A stretch of DNA of 64,000 bases from Planctomyces sp. SH-PL62 (GCF_001610895.1 NZ_CP011273.1:2604001-2668000); one strand, 5' to 3'; shown: positions 46,601-54,657, counted from the stretch's first letter. The notes: generated by a model not told the origin, from the letters alone. Translations and numbers: made by a program.

Positions 46601-48706
46601 GCTGGGGTCGCGAAGGTTGTGCTGCATGTGGCCGATGATCGGGTTCTGCCAGTCCACGAAGTAGACCGCGCCGTCGGGGCCGGTCTCGATGTCGACCGGG
46701 CGGAAGTTGGGGTCGCTGGAGAAGACCAGCGGCTCCTGCTCGACGGCCGTGAACCCGGAGCCCTCGTCCTGGTAGCGGTAGCGGTGGATCCCCTGGAAGC
46801 CGATCACGTTGGCGACCAGCAGGTCCCCCTGCCAGTCGTCGGGGAAGTGCTTGCTGGAGAGGATCTCGGTGCCGCCGCAGGGCCGGGTGCGCTGCTGGAA
46901 GTAGGGCTTCATCGACCGGTGCTTCTCGGGGAAGTCCAGGTGGCCGGAGAAGGCGGCGGCGAAGTAGTTGACGTTGCCGGTGCCGTCGGTGACGAAGTCC
47001 TGGCCCCAGCGGTCGAAGACGTGGCCGTGGGGGTTGGCGAACGGGTAGGTGACGTAGACGTCGATCTTCTGCGAGCGGGGCTCATAGCGGAAGACGCCGG
47101 CGTTCGCCAGGCGGACCGGCGGGCCGAACGGGGTCTCGATCTGGGAGTGGTGGAAGGTCCCCTCCTGGAAGTAGACGTCGCCGCCGGGTCCGGTGCGGAA
47201 GCTGTTCGAGGTGTGGTGGGTGTCGGCCGAGTCCAGGCCGCTGAGCACGCGGACGCGGACGTCGGCCACGTCGTCGCCGTCAGTGTCCTTCAACAGCATG
47301 AGGTCGGGCGCCTGGGCGACGAGGACCCCCTGGGGGACGATCTCGAAGCCGGTCGGGCAGTGGAGGTCGCCGGCGAAGGTGGTCTGCTTGTCGGCCTTGC
47401 CGTCGCCGTCGGTGTCTTCCAGGATCAGGATCTTGTCGTTCCGGGGCGACTTCGGCTTCCAGTGGGGGTACGTGACCCAGCAGGCGACCCAGAGCCGCCC
47501 CCTGGCGTCGAACGTCATCTGCATCGGGTTGGCGAGGTCCGGGAACGTCTCCTCGGAGGCGAACAGGTTGACCTTCAGGTCCTTGCCGGGGGTCATCTTG
47601 GTGATGGCCTCCTCGCCGCTCAGGAACAGGTGCTCGCCGTTGGGGCCCTCGCCCGGCTTGTTGGTGACCACCGGGATGAACGGCGGGGTGTTGGAGTCGT
47701 CGACCTGCTTGTCCCCCCCCTCGGCGATCGCCCAGATCCGCTCGTCGCGATTGGCGGTCATCACGTCGAGGACTTCCATCTCGCGCTGGGCGACCACGCG
47801 GTTCGTCTGGTTCTCGACGAAGGCGAGGTCGGCCCGGCCGCCGTAGATGGAGTAGCCGTCGACGGTCCGGTAGCGGTTGAACCAGATGTCGCTCTTGTCC
47901 AGGACGGCCTGGCGGAGCTTCGCGAACCGCTCGGCGTCCTGCTTCTTGTTGCTTCCGAAGAGGGCGCGCTCGACGACCTCGGCGACGAGGCGGTCCCCCT
48001 CGGAGGTGAGGTGGAGGCCGTTGATGGTCAGCGGCGTCTTGGCGTCCTCGTAGAGCTTCCGACTGGGCTGGAACAGGTCGATGAACCGGACGTCGCGGGC
48101 CTCGGCCAGGTCTCGCATGACGGCCGTCAGCCGCTCCAGGCGGAGGTTCACGTCCTTGCCGTCGGGCAGCGACGGGTCGTGCCGGTCCTCGAAGGCGATC
48201 GGCGAGAAGAGCACCAGCTTGGGGGCCGTCCGGCCGTTGTACTTCTGCTCCCGCGTATGCTTGATGAAGGCGTCAAGGTCGGTGCGGAACTGGGCGAGGT
48301 TGCCGTACGACTCGTTGTAGCCGAAGAACGCGCAGACGACGTCGGTCTGGTTCTTCGTGAGCCATTCGTCGGGGGTGCCGAACGCGGCCGAGCGGAGCCG
48401 GGTGGTCAACTCGTCGCCCGAGAAGGCGAGGTTGCGGATCGTCAGGTGGTGCGCCGGGAACCGGCCGTGGATGATGGCTTCGAGCCAGCCGGTGTGCTGC
48501 ATGCGGTCGGCCAGGGTGTTGCCGATCACGCTGATGTGCGACCCCTTGGGGAGGTCGAGGTTGGGGTCGGGGAGCCGTCCGTCCCTTCCGTCCGCGGCGA
48601 ACACGGCCGAAGCCGAAGCCGACAGGGCCCAGCCCGCGGCCATCGCGAGCGCGAGCCCCCAGGCCCCCGGCCGCCTTCGCTCCCTGAAGTGACGGGTCGA
48701 TTCCAT
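43640..48706 (-). CDS. Giant secreted protein: SGNH hydrolase, propeller, HEAT, discoidin, cupredoxin and PVC-type cytochrome c
   Basis: 1688 residues from the ATG at 48706 (GGGAGAAG upstream). In order: signal peptide (about 13-38, WGLALAMAAGWALSASASAV); SGNH/GDSL-like domain (IGNTLADRMQHTGW, FGYNESYGN, INGLHLTSEGD); a propeller of the PVC dehydrogenase type (MQMTFDARGRLWVACWVTYP, DTDGDGKADKQTTF); HEAT-like repeats (about 730-1080); an F5/8 type C domain (about 1090-1210); a type-1 copper domain with His1379, Cys1447, His1452 and Met1456 (MPHNFVIT, YVCTYPGHWRRMYG); a CATCH haem c site (Cys1530-His1534) with the conserved PVC C-terminal domain; and a His-rich tail (HDHAAHGPDHGHDKGHGQ). It probably acts in the periplasm on a polysaccharide or sugar and passes electrons through copper and haem. 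Confidence 0.88.
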   Translation of the reverse strand: MESTRHFRERRRPGAWGLALAMAAGWALSASASAVFAADGRDGRLPDPNLDLPKGSHISVIGNTLADRMQHTGWLEAIIHGRFPAHHLTIRNLAFSGDELTTRLRSAAFGTPDEWLTKNQTDVVCAFFGYNESYGNLAQFRTDLDAFIKHTREQKYNGRTAPKLVLFSPIAFEDRHDPSLPDGKDVNLRLERLTAVMRDLAEARDVRFIDLFQPSRKLYEDAKTPLTINGLHLTSEGDRLVAEVVERALFGSNKKQDAERFAKLRQAVLDKSDIWFNRYRTVDGYSIYGGRADLAFVENQTNRVVAQREMEVLDVMTANRDERIWAIAEGGDKQVDDSNTPPFIPVVTNKPGEGPNGEHLFLSGEEAITKMTPGKDLKVNLFASEETFPDLANPMQMTFDARGRLWVACWVTYPHWKPKSPRNDKILILEDTDGDGKADKQTTFAGDLHCPTGFEIVPQGVLVAQAPDLMLLKDTDGDDVADVRVRVLSGLDSADTHHTSNSFRTGPGGDVYFQEGTFHHSQIETPFGPPVRLANAGVFRYEPRSQKIDVYVTYPFANPHGHVFDRWGQDFVTDGTGNVNYFAAAFSGHLDFPEKHRSMKPYFQQRTRPCGGTEILSSKHFPDDWQGDLLVANVIGFQGIHRYRYQDEGSGFTAVEQEPLVFSSDPNFRPVDIETGPDGAVYFVDWQNPIIGHMQHNLRDPSRDVVHGRVYRVTHEGRPLSPPAAIAGRPVAELLDLLKSSEDRVRYRTKFELCARDADEVLPALAAWVEALDPADPDREHHVLEALWVHQTYDVVNPDLLNRCLASPDPRARAAAVRVLCCWRDRTPEALDVLRKLARDEHPRVRLEVVRAASFFTDPDALDVALTTAESATDYYLDYARGETLRALEPHVRKALGEGRTIEFRSDAAARYFLDRAAPEDLLQMKRSRPVLREILFRPGLREEDRRQALADLAALVGETPAKVLVEDLAARDAEGAGGLDEAVAMELARMLGDRDRAELAAVRPQAEALASSGKAPIVRRIGYAAMIAADGSADPAWALAVRSIASLRDFLAATPLIRDSLVRSDLHARIEPLLRGLPDGLSAEAGKGAVGRFVRIALPRRGTLTLAEVEVFSDGRNVARQGKASQKTTANGGDAARAIDGNASPTYGGGGQTHSQEGTDDPWWEVDLGAEVPIEAIVVYNRNEGTLGSRLQGYELTVLDGSRNVVDERKGLPAPETQARFDYDGDGPAGLVRRAAMDALTTLRGHEAETFKALSGFIREGVDRRAAILAIQKLPPASWPDDELKPLADSLLAEVAKIPVADRRTPAALDALQLGDRIAARLPVDQAKVVRKALGDLGVRAIRVGTVLEQMRYDVDRIVVQAGKPVEFVFENVDVMPHNFVITQAGALEEVGQLAEATGLQPDAMKRQYVPPSDKILLASKLLQPRDVERISFTAPTTPGVLPYVCTYPGHWRRMYGALYVVEDLDEYLASPEGYLAAHPLPIADELLKSTRPRTEWTFEDLQPSIAQLDAGAGRSFQNGRQLFQLASCATCHQLGGVGAAFGPDLAALDPKQGPADLLKNILDPSANINEKYAGYAIGLESGQVLTGLIVEETPETIKLVENPLASVVPREIAKADVADRAKSSVSIMPKGLLDKLTREEIVDLVAYIAAAGDPNHPLFRHDHAAHGPDHGHDKGHGQAHAAGSGH

Positions 48707-48820
48707 CGTGCGCTTCTCCCGCGATCCCATTCGAATGCGACGCCCCGCCGGGGCCCCTTCCGGACCCCGCGAACCACGTGCGCCGCCATCTTCGTCGCAA
48801 GCCTCGATTGTCCGACCCAT

Positions 48821-48854
48821 CCAGGCCGATTTCAATCAAGAATTCAATACCCGC
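48821..48854. repeat. 34-bp direct repeat, left copy
   Basis: CCAGGCCGATTTCAATCAAG followed by AATTCAATACCCGC; 31 of 34 bases match the copy at 49474-49507 in the same orientation. The pair brackets the gene at 49019-49471. Confidence 0.65.
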
Positions 48855-49018
48855 ACCGAACAGGGTCGCGAGGAGGGTCGAGAGCCAAGGGCCGACCCCC
48901 ATCGGCCGAACGGCGGTCGGGACCAGGCGAGCCGACCCGTTCGGACCGTTTCCGACGATTCGCGAAGCCGCCCGGCAAGACCTTGGCCTGGACCGGAATC
49001 TCTCTCCAGGACTCCAAC

Positions 49019-49471
49019 ATGCCTTCCTTCAACTTCAAATTCTCCATCGCCGGGGCCATGCTCTTCGTGTTCCTGTCGTGCTTCGTCCTGGCCGCCCTGG
49101 GGAACGCCAATGACCTCTGGGCGAGCCTGACGTTCACGCTCGCGATCCTCTCCGTCTGCACGAGCGCCGTGGCGGCCTCCGTCCGCAAGGATCGAGCGGC
49201 CTGGGCGGGGTTCGCCCTCGCCGGATGGGCGGCCTTGCTGGTCTGGCTGCTGACGTCGCAGGCCGTCGGGGATATCGATGGACATCCCCGACCATTCTTC
49301 GCCCTGCTCGCGGCGCATTTCCGTCCTCAGCTCAACCCAGCGGCGTCGGGGGGAAGTCCGCTCATTCACTACCGGCACGTGTCGCAGGCGTTGGACGTGA
49401 TGCTCACGGGGTTCGCGGGCTCGCTCCTGGCCCGATTCATCGCCAGGGCTGATCGAGCGGATCAGCGATGA
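49019..49471 (+). CDS. Small hypothetical membrane protein
   Basis: 150 residues from the ATG at 49019, with AGGA about 10 bases upstream. TM helices at about 9-28 (AGAMLFVFLSCFVLAALGN), 33-52 (ASLTFTLAILSVCTSAVAAS), 58-78 (AAWAGFALAGWAALLVWLLT) and near 125-140. No family recognised. It is flanked by a 34-bp direct repeat (48821 and 49474), which suggests insertion or duplication of the segment. Confidence 0.6.
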   Translation: MPSFNFKFSIAGAMLFVFLSCFVLAALGNANDLWASLTFTLAILSVCTSAVAASVRKDRAAWAGFALAGWAALLVWLLTSQAVGDIDGHPRPFFALLAAHFRPQLNPAASGGSPLIHYRHVSQALDVMLTGFAGSLLARFIARADRADQR

Positions 49472-49473
49472 CC

Positions 49474-49507
49474 CCAGGCCGATTTCAACCAGGAATTCAA
49501 GACCCGC
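49474..49507. repeat. 34-bp direct repeat, right copy
   Basis: CCAGGCCGATTTCAACCAGG followed by AATTCAAGACCCGC, beginning 3 bases after the stop of the 150-residue membrane protein. It matches 48821-48854 at 31 of 34 positions. Confidence 0.65.
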
Positions 49508-49652
49508 GGCGCGTCGAGGAAGCATCGAAGACGTTTCGACGAATTCCGCCTAATCTGTTGCGGCGGCCGGCGAACACCCACTGCGGATTCTCGAACGGTT
49601 TCGAGACGGAAGCGACGGGCCCCCCAGACTCCTTCTATCTATTGGGAAAGCG

Positions 49653-49919
49653 ATGGCGGCCATTTCGATGAGAAAGTCCACGACGGCGATTTCCCTGGCC
49701 CTGATCGGCTCGACGCTCCTGCTCGGCGGTTGCTCGTCGAGGACCGACCGCGAGGAAGAAGAGCGGGAGCAGACCTCGCAGGGGGGGGCCTCGCACGCGG
49801 GCCGGGTCCCCCTCCTCATCGGCCGAGGCGGCGCGGGCCGCGGGACCTCCGGCGCATCGGTCGGGTCTTCGGCCCGGGGCGGCTTCGGCGGTTTCGGCGG
49901 GGCCTCCGCGTCGTCCTGA
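49653..49919 (+). CDS. Small lipoprotein, YgiB-like
   Basis: 88 residues. The N-terminal helix ends in the lipobox LLLGGC (ISLALIGSTLLLGGCSSRTD), so it is anchored by lipid to a membrane. An acidic stretch follows (REEEEREQTSQ), and the C-terminus is rich in Gly, Ser and Phe (SSARGGFGGFGGASASS), reminiscent of YgiB/DUF1190 proteins. The next gene downstream is a glutathionylspermidine-synthase-like protein (YgiC-like), and ygiB-ygiC is a conserved gene pair in enterobacteria. The family assignment is tentative. Confidence 0.6.
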   Translation: MAAISMRKSTTAISLALIGSTLLLGGCSSRTDREEEEREQTSQGGASHAGRVPLLIGRGGAGRGTSGASVGSSARGGFGGFGGASASS

Positions 49920-50060
49920 CGCCGGACGCCTTCCCCGCGACCCGTCCGTTCCTCGTCGCACCCGACCCTCACGGATTTCGGCGGGCCTCCAACGAAAACG
50001 GCCTTCCCCCCTAATCCTTGACGGTCGGCGAAGTTCTTTGACGCCATTCGAGAGGCCGCG

Positions 50061-51299
50061 ATGCTCCGCATAGCCACGCCCCCTCGCGCCGACTGGAAAG
50101 CGGCGGTGGAATCCAAGGGGCTGCTCTTCCATTCGCTCGACGACCGGCCGTACTGGGACGAGACCGGCTACTATCTGTTCGAGGCCGGCGAGATCGACCA
50201 GATCGAGGCCGCCACGTACCGCCTGAACGAGATGTGCCTGGCCGCCGTCGAACGTGTGATCGCTGACGGCCGGCTCGGCGAGTTCGACGTCCCGTCTCCT
50301 TTCCACCGCTTCGTGGCGGAGAGCTGGGAACGCGACGAGCACACGATCTACGGGCGGTTCGACCTGGCCTTCGACGGCTGCGGGCCGCCGAAGCTGCTGG
50401 AGTACAACGCCGACACGCCGACTTCGCTGCTCGAGGCCGCCGTCATCCAGTGGTTCTGGATGAAGGACCTCCTGGCGGCTCAGGACGACTCGAAGTCGGC
50501 GGGTTTCGACCAGTTCAACAGCATCCACGAGCGCCTGATCGAGGCCTGGCGGCGCTTCCGACGCGAACGAGGCGCCCGGGTCGCGTTCGCGGTCCAGGAC
50601 GATGCGATCGAGGACGTGATGACGGTCGCCTACCTCCGCGACACGGCCATGCAGGCGGGGCTCAAGACCCAGACGCTGGCGGTCGCGGAGATCGGCTGGC
50701 ATGCGGGGCGCGGCACCTTCACGGACCTGGCCGAACGCCCCATCGAGGCCCTCTTCAAGCTCTACCCCTGGGAGTGGATGCTCCGCGAGGAGTTCGGACG
50801 CCACCTCCCGTCCGCGGCCACGCGCTGGCTGGAGCCCCCCTGGAAGATGGTCCTGAGCAACAAGGCGATCCTGCCGATCCTCTACGAGATGTTCCCGGAG
50901 AGCCCCTACCTCCTGCGGGCGTCGTTCGAACCGATGGCGGGCGACCACGTCGTCAAGCCGTTCTACTCGCGCGAGGGGGCGAACGTCTCGATCCGGCGCG
51001 ACGGCCGCATCGTCGCCGAGACCGACGGCGACTACGCGGACGGCCCGTGCATCTACCAGGAGTACCGACCCCTCTGGAGCGACGGCGACCGCCAGGCCGT
51101 CCTGGGGAGCTGGATCGTCGACGGCCACGCCTGCGGCCTGGGCGTTCGCGAGGACGACGGGGCGATCACCGGGAATACGAGCCGCTTCCTCCCCCACTTG
51201 TTCCGCACCGACCGCTACGCCAGGCCGCCGATCCTGAACCCCAAACCCAAGCCAAGGCCGGAGGATCACCCGCTCTGGGATGCGGACTTCGATCGCTGA
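50061..51299 (+). CDS. Glutathionylspermidine synthase family ATP-grasp protein (YgiC/YjfC-like)
   Basis: 412 residues. WDETGYYLFEAGEIDQIE and RFDLAFDGCGPPKLLEYNAD belong to the pre-ATP-grasp part of the synthase domain; WMLREEFGRHLPS, VLSNKAILPILYEMFPESPY, VVKPFYSREGANVSI and IYQEYRPLWS lie in the ATP-grasp portion. The amidase domain of E. coli Gss is absent, as in YgiC and YjfC. It would ligate a polyamine or amine to a peptide carboxylate using ATP in the cytoplasm; the substrate is unknown. It is preceded by a small lipoprotein as in ygiBC. Confidence 0.88.
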   Translation: MLRIATPPRADWKAAVESKGLLFHSLDDRPYWDETGYYLFEAGEIDQIEAATYRLNEMCLAAVERVIADGRLGEFDVPSPFHRFVAESWERDEHTIYGRFDLAFDGCGPPKLLEYNADTPTSLLEAAVIQWFWMKDLLAAQDDSKSAGFDQFNSIHERLIEAWRRFRRERGARVAFAVQDDAIEDVMTVAYLRDTAMQAGLKTQTLAVAEIGWHAGRGTFTDLAERPIEALFKLYPWEWMLREEFGRHLPSAATRWLEPPWKMVLSNKAILPILYEMFPESPYLLRASFEPMAGDHVVKPFYSREGANVSIRRDGRIVAETDGDYADGPCIYQEYRPLWSDGDRQAVLGSWIVDGHACGLGVREDDGAITGNTSRFLPHLFRTDRYARPPILNPKPKPRPEDHPLWDADFDR

Positions 51300-51345
51300 A
51301 TGGGATCTTCGCCTCGGCGGCGCCGACGCGGTCGCGGTCGCTCCA

Positions 51346-52920
51346 TCAGGGCTTCCCGTTCGCCCGCTCGCGCCGCCAGGCGTAGTAGGCGTCGAGGGCC
51401 TGCAATTGCGGGAGGTTGGGGACGGGCCGGGCGGAGGGGGCGGCGTCGAGGTGGAGGACCTTCGGGTCGTCGGGGGCGAAGGGGGGCCAGGGGGGGAGGC
51501 CTTCGCCGTTGGGGTCGCCGGTCTTCGCGAAGTTGACCCAGCAGGCGCTGATGAGGTCGGACGCGGCGACGTCCTCGGGTTTGGGGGCGGGGCCGAAGAG
51601 GCCGCCGAGGGCGTCGAGGTTGCGGAAGACGAAGGGGATCTCGGCCGCGTGCGAGGAGCCGTCGGGGGAGCTGGGCGAGCGGCGGTCGAAGTAGTAGACG
51701 AACGCCGGATTCGCCCCCTTCTCGGCCTGGAGCCGGGCCCAGGCCCAGGTGTTCCAGCCGAAGACCGAGTCGCGGAACAGGTCCTTGGTCGCCTTGAACG
51801 CCTCGTCGGGGGTCGCGTGAGGGTAGGCGGCGAGGACCTTCTCGGCGTGTTCCCCATAACCGGCGCGGACGAGCTCGGCGAACCTCTCAGGGCTCGTCGA
51901 CGGGCCGGGGCGGACGAACATCGCCCCCTCGTCGGAGTTCGCGCCGATCAGGATCGGCGTATCGTGGAACCGGCCCGCCCGGTACAGCTCGTACTGGTCG
52001 CCGGGGAGGACGTCGCCGTCGAAGTTCGGCCACCACCAGCGCGGGAGCTTCAGGAGGTCGGCCGCCGGCAGGGCGCGGGCGGCGGCGAGGTCGGCGACGC
52101 CCAGGTCGTCGAGGAACCGCTCGCCCTCGGCCTCGGCGAGCTTCAGGGGCCGGACGTTCAGCCCCCCCTCGTCGGCGAGCTTGGCCGGGGCGAACGAGCC
52201 GCCGCTCTGGGAGATCGCCCGGTGGAACAACCCCTTCGCCCTGGGCGAGGCCGCCAGCATGCTCACCGAGATCGCGCCGGCCGACTCGCCGAAGATCGTC
52301 ACCCGGTCCGGGTCGCCGCCGAACGCCTCGATCTCGTCGCGGACCCACTCCAGCCCGGCGACCTGGTCGCGGAGCCCGTAATTGCCCGAGACCCCGCCCC
52401 CCTCACGGCTCAGCTCGGGGTGCGCCAGGAAGCCGAGCGGGCCGACTCGGTAGGCGATCGAGACCACCACGACCCCCTTCTCGGCGAGCTTCGCGCCGTC
52501 ATAGAGCGGGACGTTGGTCGAGCCCATCGCGAAGGCCCCGCCGTAGATCCAGACCATCACCGGCAGCCGCTCGTCGGCGGTCCCGGCGGGCGTCCAGACG
52601 TTGAGGTACAGGCAGTCCTCGCTGAAGTTCAACGGGGCGCCGGTCATCGCCGCGACCAGGGCGTTCTGGATCGGCCCCGGGGCGAACGCCTTCGCCTCCC
52701 GGACCCCCTCCCACCTCGGCGCCGGTCGCGGGCCCTTCCAGCGCAGCTCGCCCACGGGGGGCTCGGCGAACGGGATCGCCAGGAAGGCGCGCACCCCGTT
52801 CTCCCGCACCGTCCCCTCGACCGCCCCCTTCCTCGTCTCCACCCGATCGGCGACCGCCACGCCCCCGGCCACCCCCGCCACGACCACCGCCGCCAAGATC
52901 CGCATCCCTTCGCGTCGCAT
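51346..52920 (-). CDS. Secreted carboxylesterase (type B)
   Basis: 524 residues; a signal peptide (RILAAVVVAGVAGGVAVADR) precedes a full esterase domain. AFLAIPFAEPPVGELRWKGP, EDCLYLNVWTPAG and IFGESAGAISVSMLAASP (Ser213 as nucleophile) are the type B signatures; ANSDEGAMF holds the catalytic acid and SSHAAEIPFVF the catalytic His. It hydrolyses carboxylic esters in the periplasm or outside. A second ATG (MRILAAV) at 52905 may be the true start. Convergent with the preceding gene. Confidence 0.92.
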   Translation of the reverse strand: MRREGMRILAAVVVAGVAGGVAVADRVETRKGAVEGTVRENGVRAFLAIPFAEPPVGELRWKGPRPAPRWEGVREAKAFAPGPIQNALVAAMTGAPLNFSEDCLYLNVWTPAGTADERLPVMVWIYGGAFAMGSTNVPLYDGAKLAEKGVVVVSIAYRVGPLGFLAHPELSREGGGVSGNYGLRDQVAGLEWVRDEIEAFGGDPDRVTIFGESAGAISVSMLAASPRAKGLFHRAISQSGGSFAPAKLADEGGLNVRPLKLAEAEGERFLDDLGVADLAAARALPAADLLKLPRWWWPNFDGDVLPGDQYELYRAGRFHDTPILIGANSDEGAMFVRPGPSTSPERFAELVRAGYGEHAEKVLAAYPHATPDEAFKATKDLFRDSVFGWNTWAWARLQAEKGANPAFVYYFDRRSPSSPDGSSHAAEIPFVFRNLDALGGLFGPAPKPEDVAASDLISACWVNFAKTGDPNGEGLPPWPPFAPDDPKVLHLDAAPSARPVPNLPQLQALDAYYAWRRERANGKP

Positions 52921-53028
52921 GACCCCTCCCCACTCCCAGGCTCCCAGACGTCGACCGGCGCTGCACTCCCATCCTATCCGGCAAGGCCGCGGACCGGGGA
53001 ATCGGCGGACCAGCCCCGGGGAAGATCG

Positions 53029-53058
53029 TTGACCCGGCCAACCCGATTCGGCTATAGT
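53029..53058 (+). promoter_or_regulatory. sigma-70-type promoter of the PepSY gene
   Basis: TTGACC (53029-53034) and TATAGT (53053-53058) are separated by 18 bases, a good match to -35 and -10 elements. Transcription would begin near 53065, about 125 bases before the ATG at 53191. Confidence 0.65.
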
Positions 53059-53067
53059 CGTCGCAAC

Positions 53068-53082
53068 TGAGACTGAGTCTCA
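53068..53082 (+). promoter_or_regulatory. Fur-like 7-1-7 palindromic operator
   Basis: TGAGACTGAGTCTCA is a perfect 7-1-7 inverted repeat right at the predicted transcription start. It matches 11 of 15 positions of TGATAATGATTATCA, the classic Fur box core. A PepSY membrane protein, often iron-regulated, follows. The regulator could also be another dimeric repressor. Confidence 0.5.
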
Positions 53083-53190
53083 ATGCCCAGCGGCCGCCGC
53101 CTGGTTCGCTTCCGGGGCCTCCTCTCCCCGGCGGGTTCGGCGTGGCCGTCGATGATCCTTCGCCTTCCATCCCCCCGAGAGAGCGTGTTT

Positions 53191-54525
53191 ATGGATCACG
53201 AGTTCCGTGACGTTGCGGACCAGGCCGTCGAGGAAGCGACGGAGTTCGTCGACCAGGCGTCCGACGAGGGTGCGGTTTCGGCCTCGGTCGTCGCGGAGGC
53301 TCCCCAGGCCAGGCCGGCGCTGGCGATGGCGCACGCGGCGGCGGTGAGGGCGGCCGTCAGGGAGGAGGAAGACCCGACGCCCAAGGGACGGGCCTGGGGC
53401 CGGGACGCGCTGATGGTGGTCCGCCGCTCGCACCTGTACGCGGGCCTGCTGCTGTATCCGTGGGTGCTGCTCTACGGCGTCACCGCCTTCCTGTTCAACC
53501 ACCCGACGGCCTTCCCGGACCAGACCATCATCCGGTTCGGTCGCGAGCCGATGAAGGGGACGACGCTGGAGACCCTGCCGACGCCCGCCGACCTGGCGGC
53601 GAAGGTGGTCGCGGCGATCAACGACCGCGCCGAAGGAAAACCCGCCTATACGTTGATCAAACCCGAGTTCGCCCGGTTCGAACGCGGCGGCCTCGCCGCG
53701 ACCGTCCAGGCCGACGGCGGCAAGTCCTACACGGTGTCGCTGGACCGCGACGGCGGCCTGATCCGTCCCGCCCCCACGACCGGAGCCGGGGCCGGCGGGG
53801 CCGGGGGTCCCGGAGGCGAGGGCGGGCCGACGGGCGAACAGGGAGGCATGCGCCGGGGACGCGGCGAAGCCGCCCCCGCCGAAGGCGGCATGCGACGGGG
53901 ACGCGGCGAAGCCGCGCCCGAAGGCGAGAGAGGGATGCGACGGGGACGCGGCGAGGGCGCGCCCGATGGCGTAGGCGCGACCGAGAACGAGGCCGGCGAG
54001 CGTCGCGGCCCGGCCGGCGGGCCCCGCGCGCCGTTCGCGGCGGCCTCCGGCGTGACGATCGACGGGCCTTCGCTCGACGCGATCCGCCGGGAGCTTCCGG
54101 CCGTCCTGACCCGCGCGGGGCTGGCCGATCCGAACGTGTCCGAGGTCCGCGCCGCGCCGCTCTCGTTCCAGATGGAGGGCGAGGGCCGCCCGTGGCTGGT
54201 GACCTACAACCTGCAAACCGGCGCGGTCTCGGGCCGGGCGGTCGACGATCCGGCTTCCCAGGCCGAGCTGTCCACGCGACGCTTCCTCCTCCGCCTGCAC
54301 ATGATCCACGGCTACCCGTCCGAATTCGGCCAGCGCTGGATCTGGTCGTTCCTCGTCGACGTGATGGCCTTCCTCATGGTCTTCTGGGCGATCTCCGGGA
54401 TCGTCATGTGGTGGCAGATCAAGCGCCTCCGACGCGTCGGCGCCGCCGCCCTGGTCCTGAGCACCTCCGCCGCCGTCTGGATCGGCATAGGCATGCACGG
54501 CTACTTCGTCAACGGCGGCCGCTGA
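53191..54525 (+). CDS. PepSY-associated transmembrane protein with Arg/Gly-rich insertion
   Basis: 444 residues from the ATG at 53191 (GAGAGAG upstream); the ATG at 53083 would add 36 residues of poor quality and lies inside the operator. RRSHLYAGLLLYPWVLLYGV is the first helix and motif of PepSY_TM proteins; a periplasmic domain follows. Residues about 219-260 contain three copies of an Arg/Gly-rich repeat (GMRRGRGEAAP). Near the C-terminus FLLRLHMIHGYPSEFGQRW and VDVMAFLMVFWAISGIVMWW form the second PepSY_TM motif, then a last helix. Homologues act in ferric siderophore reduction. The Fur-like site upstream agrees with an iron role. Confidence 0.8.
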   Translation: MDHEFRDVADQAVEEATEFVDQASDEGAVSASVVAEAPQARPALAMAHAAAVRAAVREEEDPTPKGRAWGRDALMVVRRSHLYAGLLLYPWVLLYGVTAFLFNHPTAFPDQTIIRFGREPMKGTTLETLPTPADLAAKVVAAINDRAEGKPAYTLIKPEFARFERGGLAATVQADGGKSYTVSLDRDGGLIRPAPTTGAGAGGAGGPGGEGGPTGEQGGMRRGRGEAAPAEGGMRRGRGEAAPEGERGMRRGRGEGAPDGVGATENEAGERRGPAGGPRAPFAAASGVTIDGPSLDAIRRELPAVLTRAGLADPNVSEVRAAPLSFQMEGEGRPWLVTYNLQTGAVSGRAVDDPASQAELSTRRFLLRLHMIHGYPSEFGQRWIWSFLVDVMAFLMVFWAISGIVMWWQIKRLRRVGAAALVLSTSAAVWIGIGMHGYFVNGGR

Positions 54526-54563
54526 CCCCGATCGGTCGTCGCGAGCATCCCTTCTCCCAACAG

Positions 54564-54621
54564 GGTGCTCCGTCGAAAGCACTTCGGAACGGCCGACGCC
54601 CAGTGTTTTCGACGGAGCACC
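54564..54621. terminator. inverted repeat between convergent genes, probable bidirectional terminator
   Basis: Arms GGTGCTCCGTCGAAAGCAC (54564-54582) and GTGTTTTCGACGGAGCACC (54603-54621) pair at 18 of 19 positions with a 20-base loop. It lies between the stops at 54525 and 54658. There is no T run, so a repeat element is an alternative. Confidence 0.5.
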
Positions 54622-54657
54622 TTTAGGGAAGAAGGCCTGATCGCTCGACGCGGGGCC

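Noticed and set aside
44966-49471. A 1501-residue open frame on the plus strand
   Set aside because: It lies opposite the giant SGNH-copper-haem protein and has no recognisable domain; long antisense frames are expected at this GC content. Only its 3' part, from the ATG at 49019, is a plausible gene.
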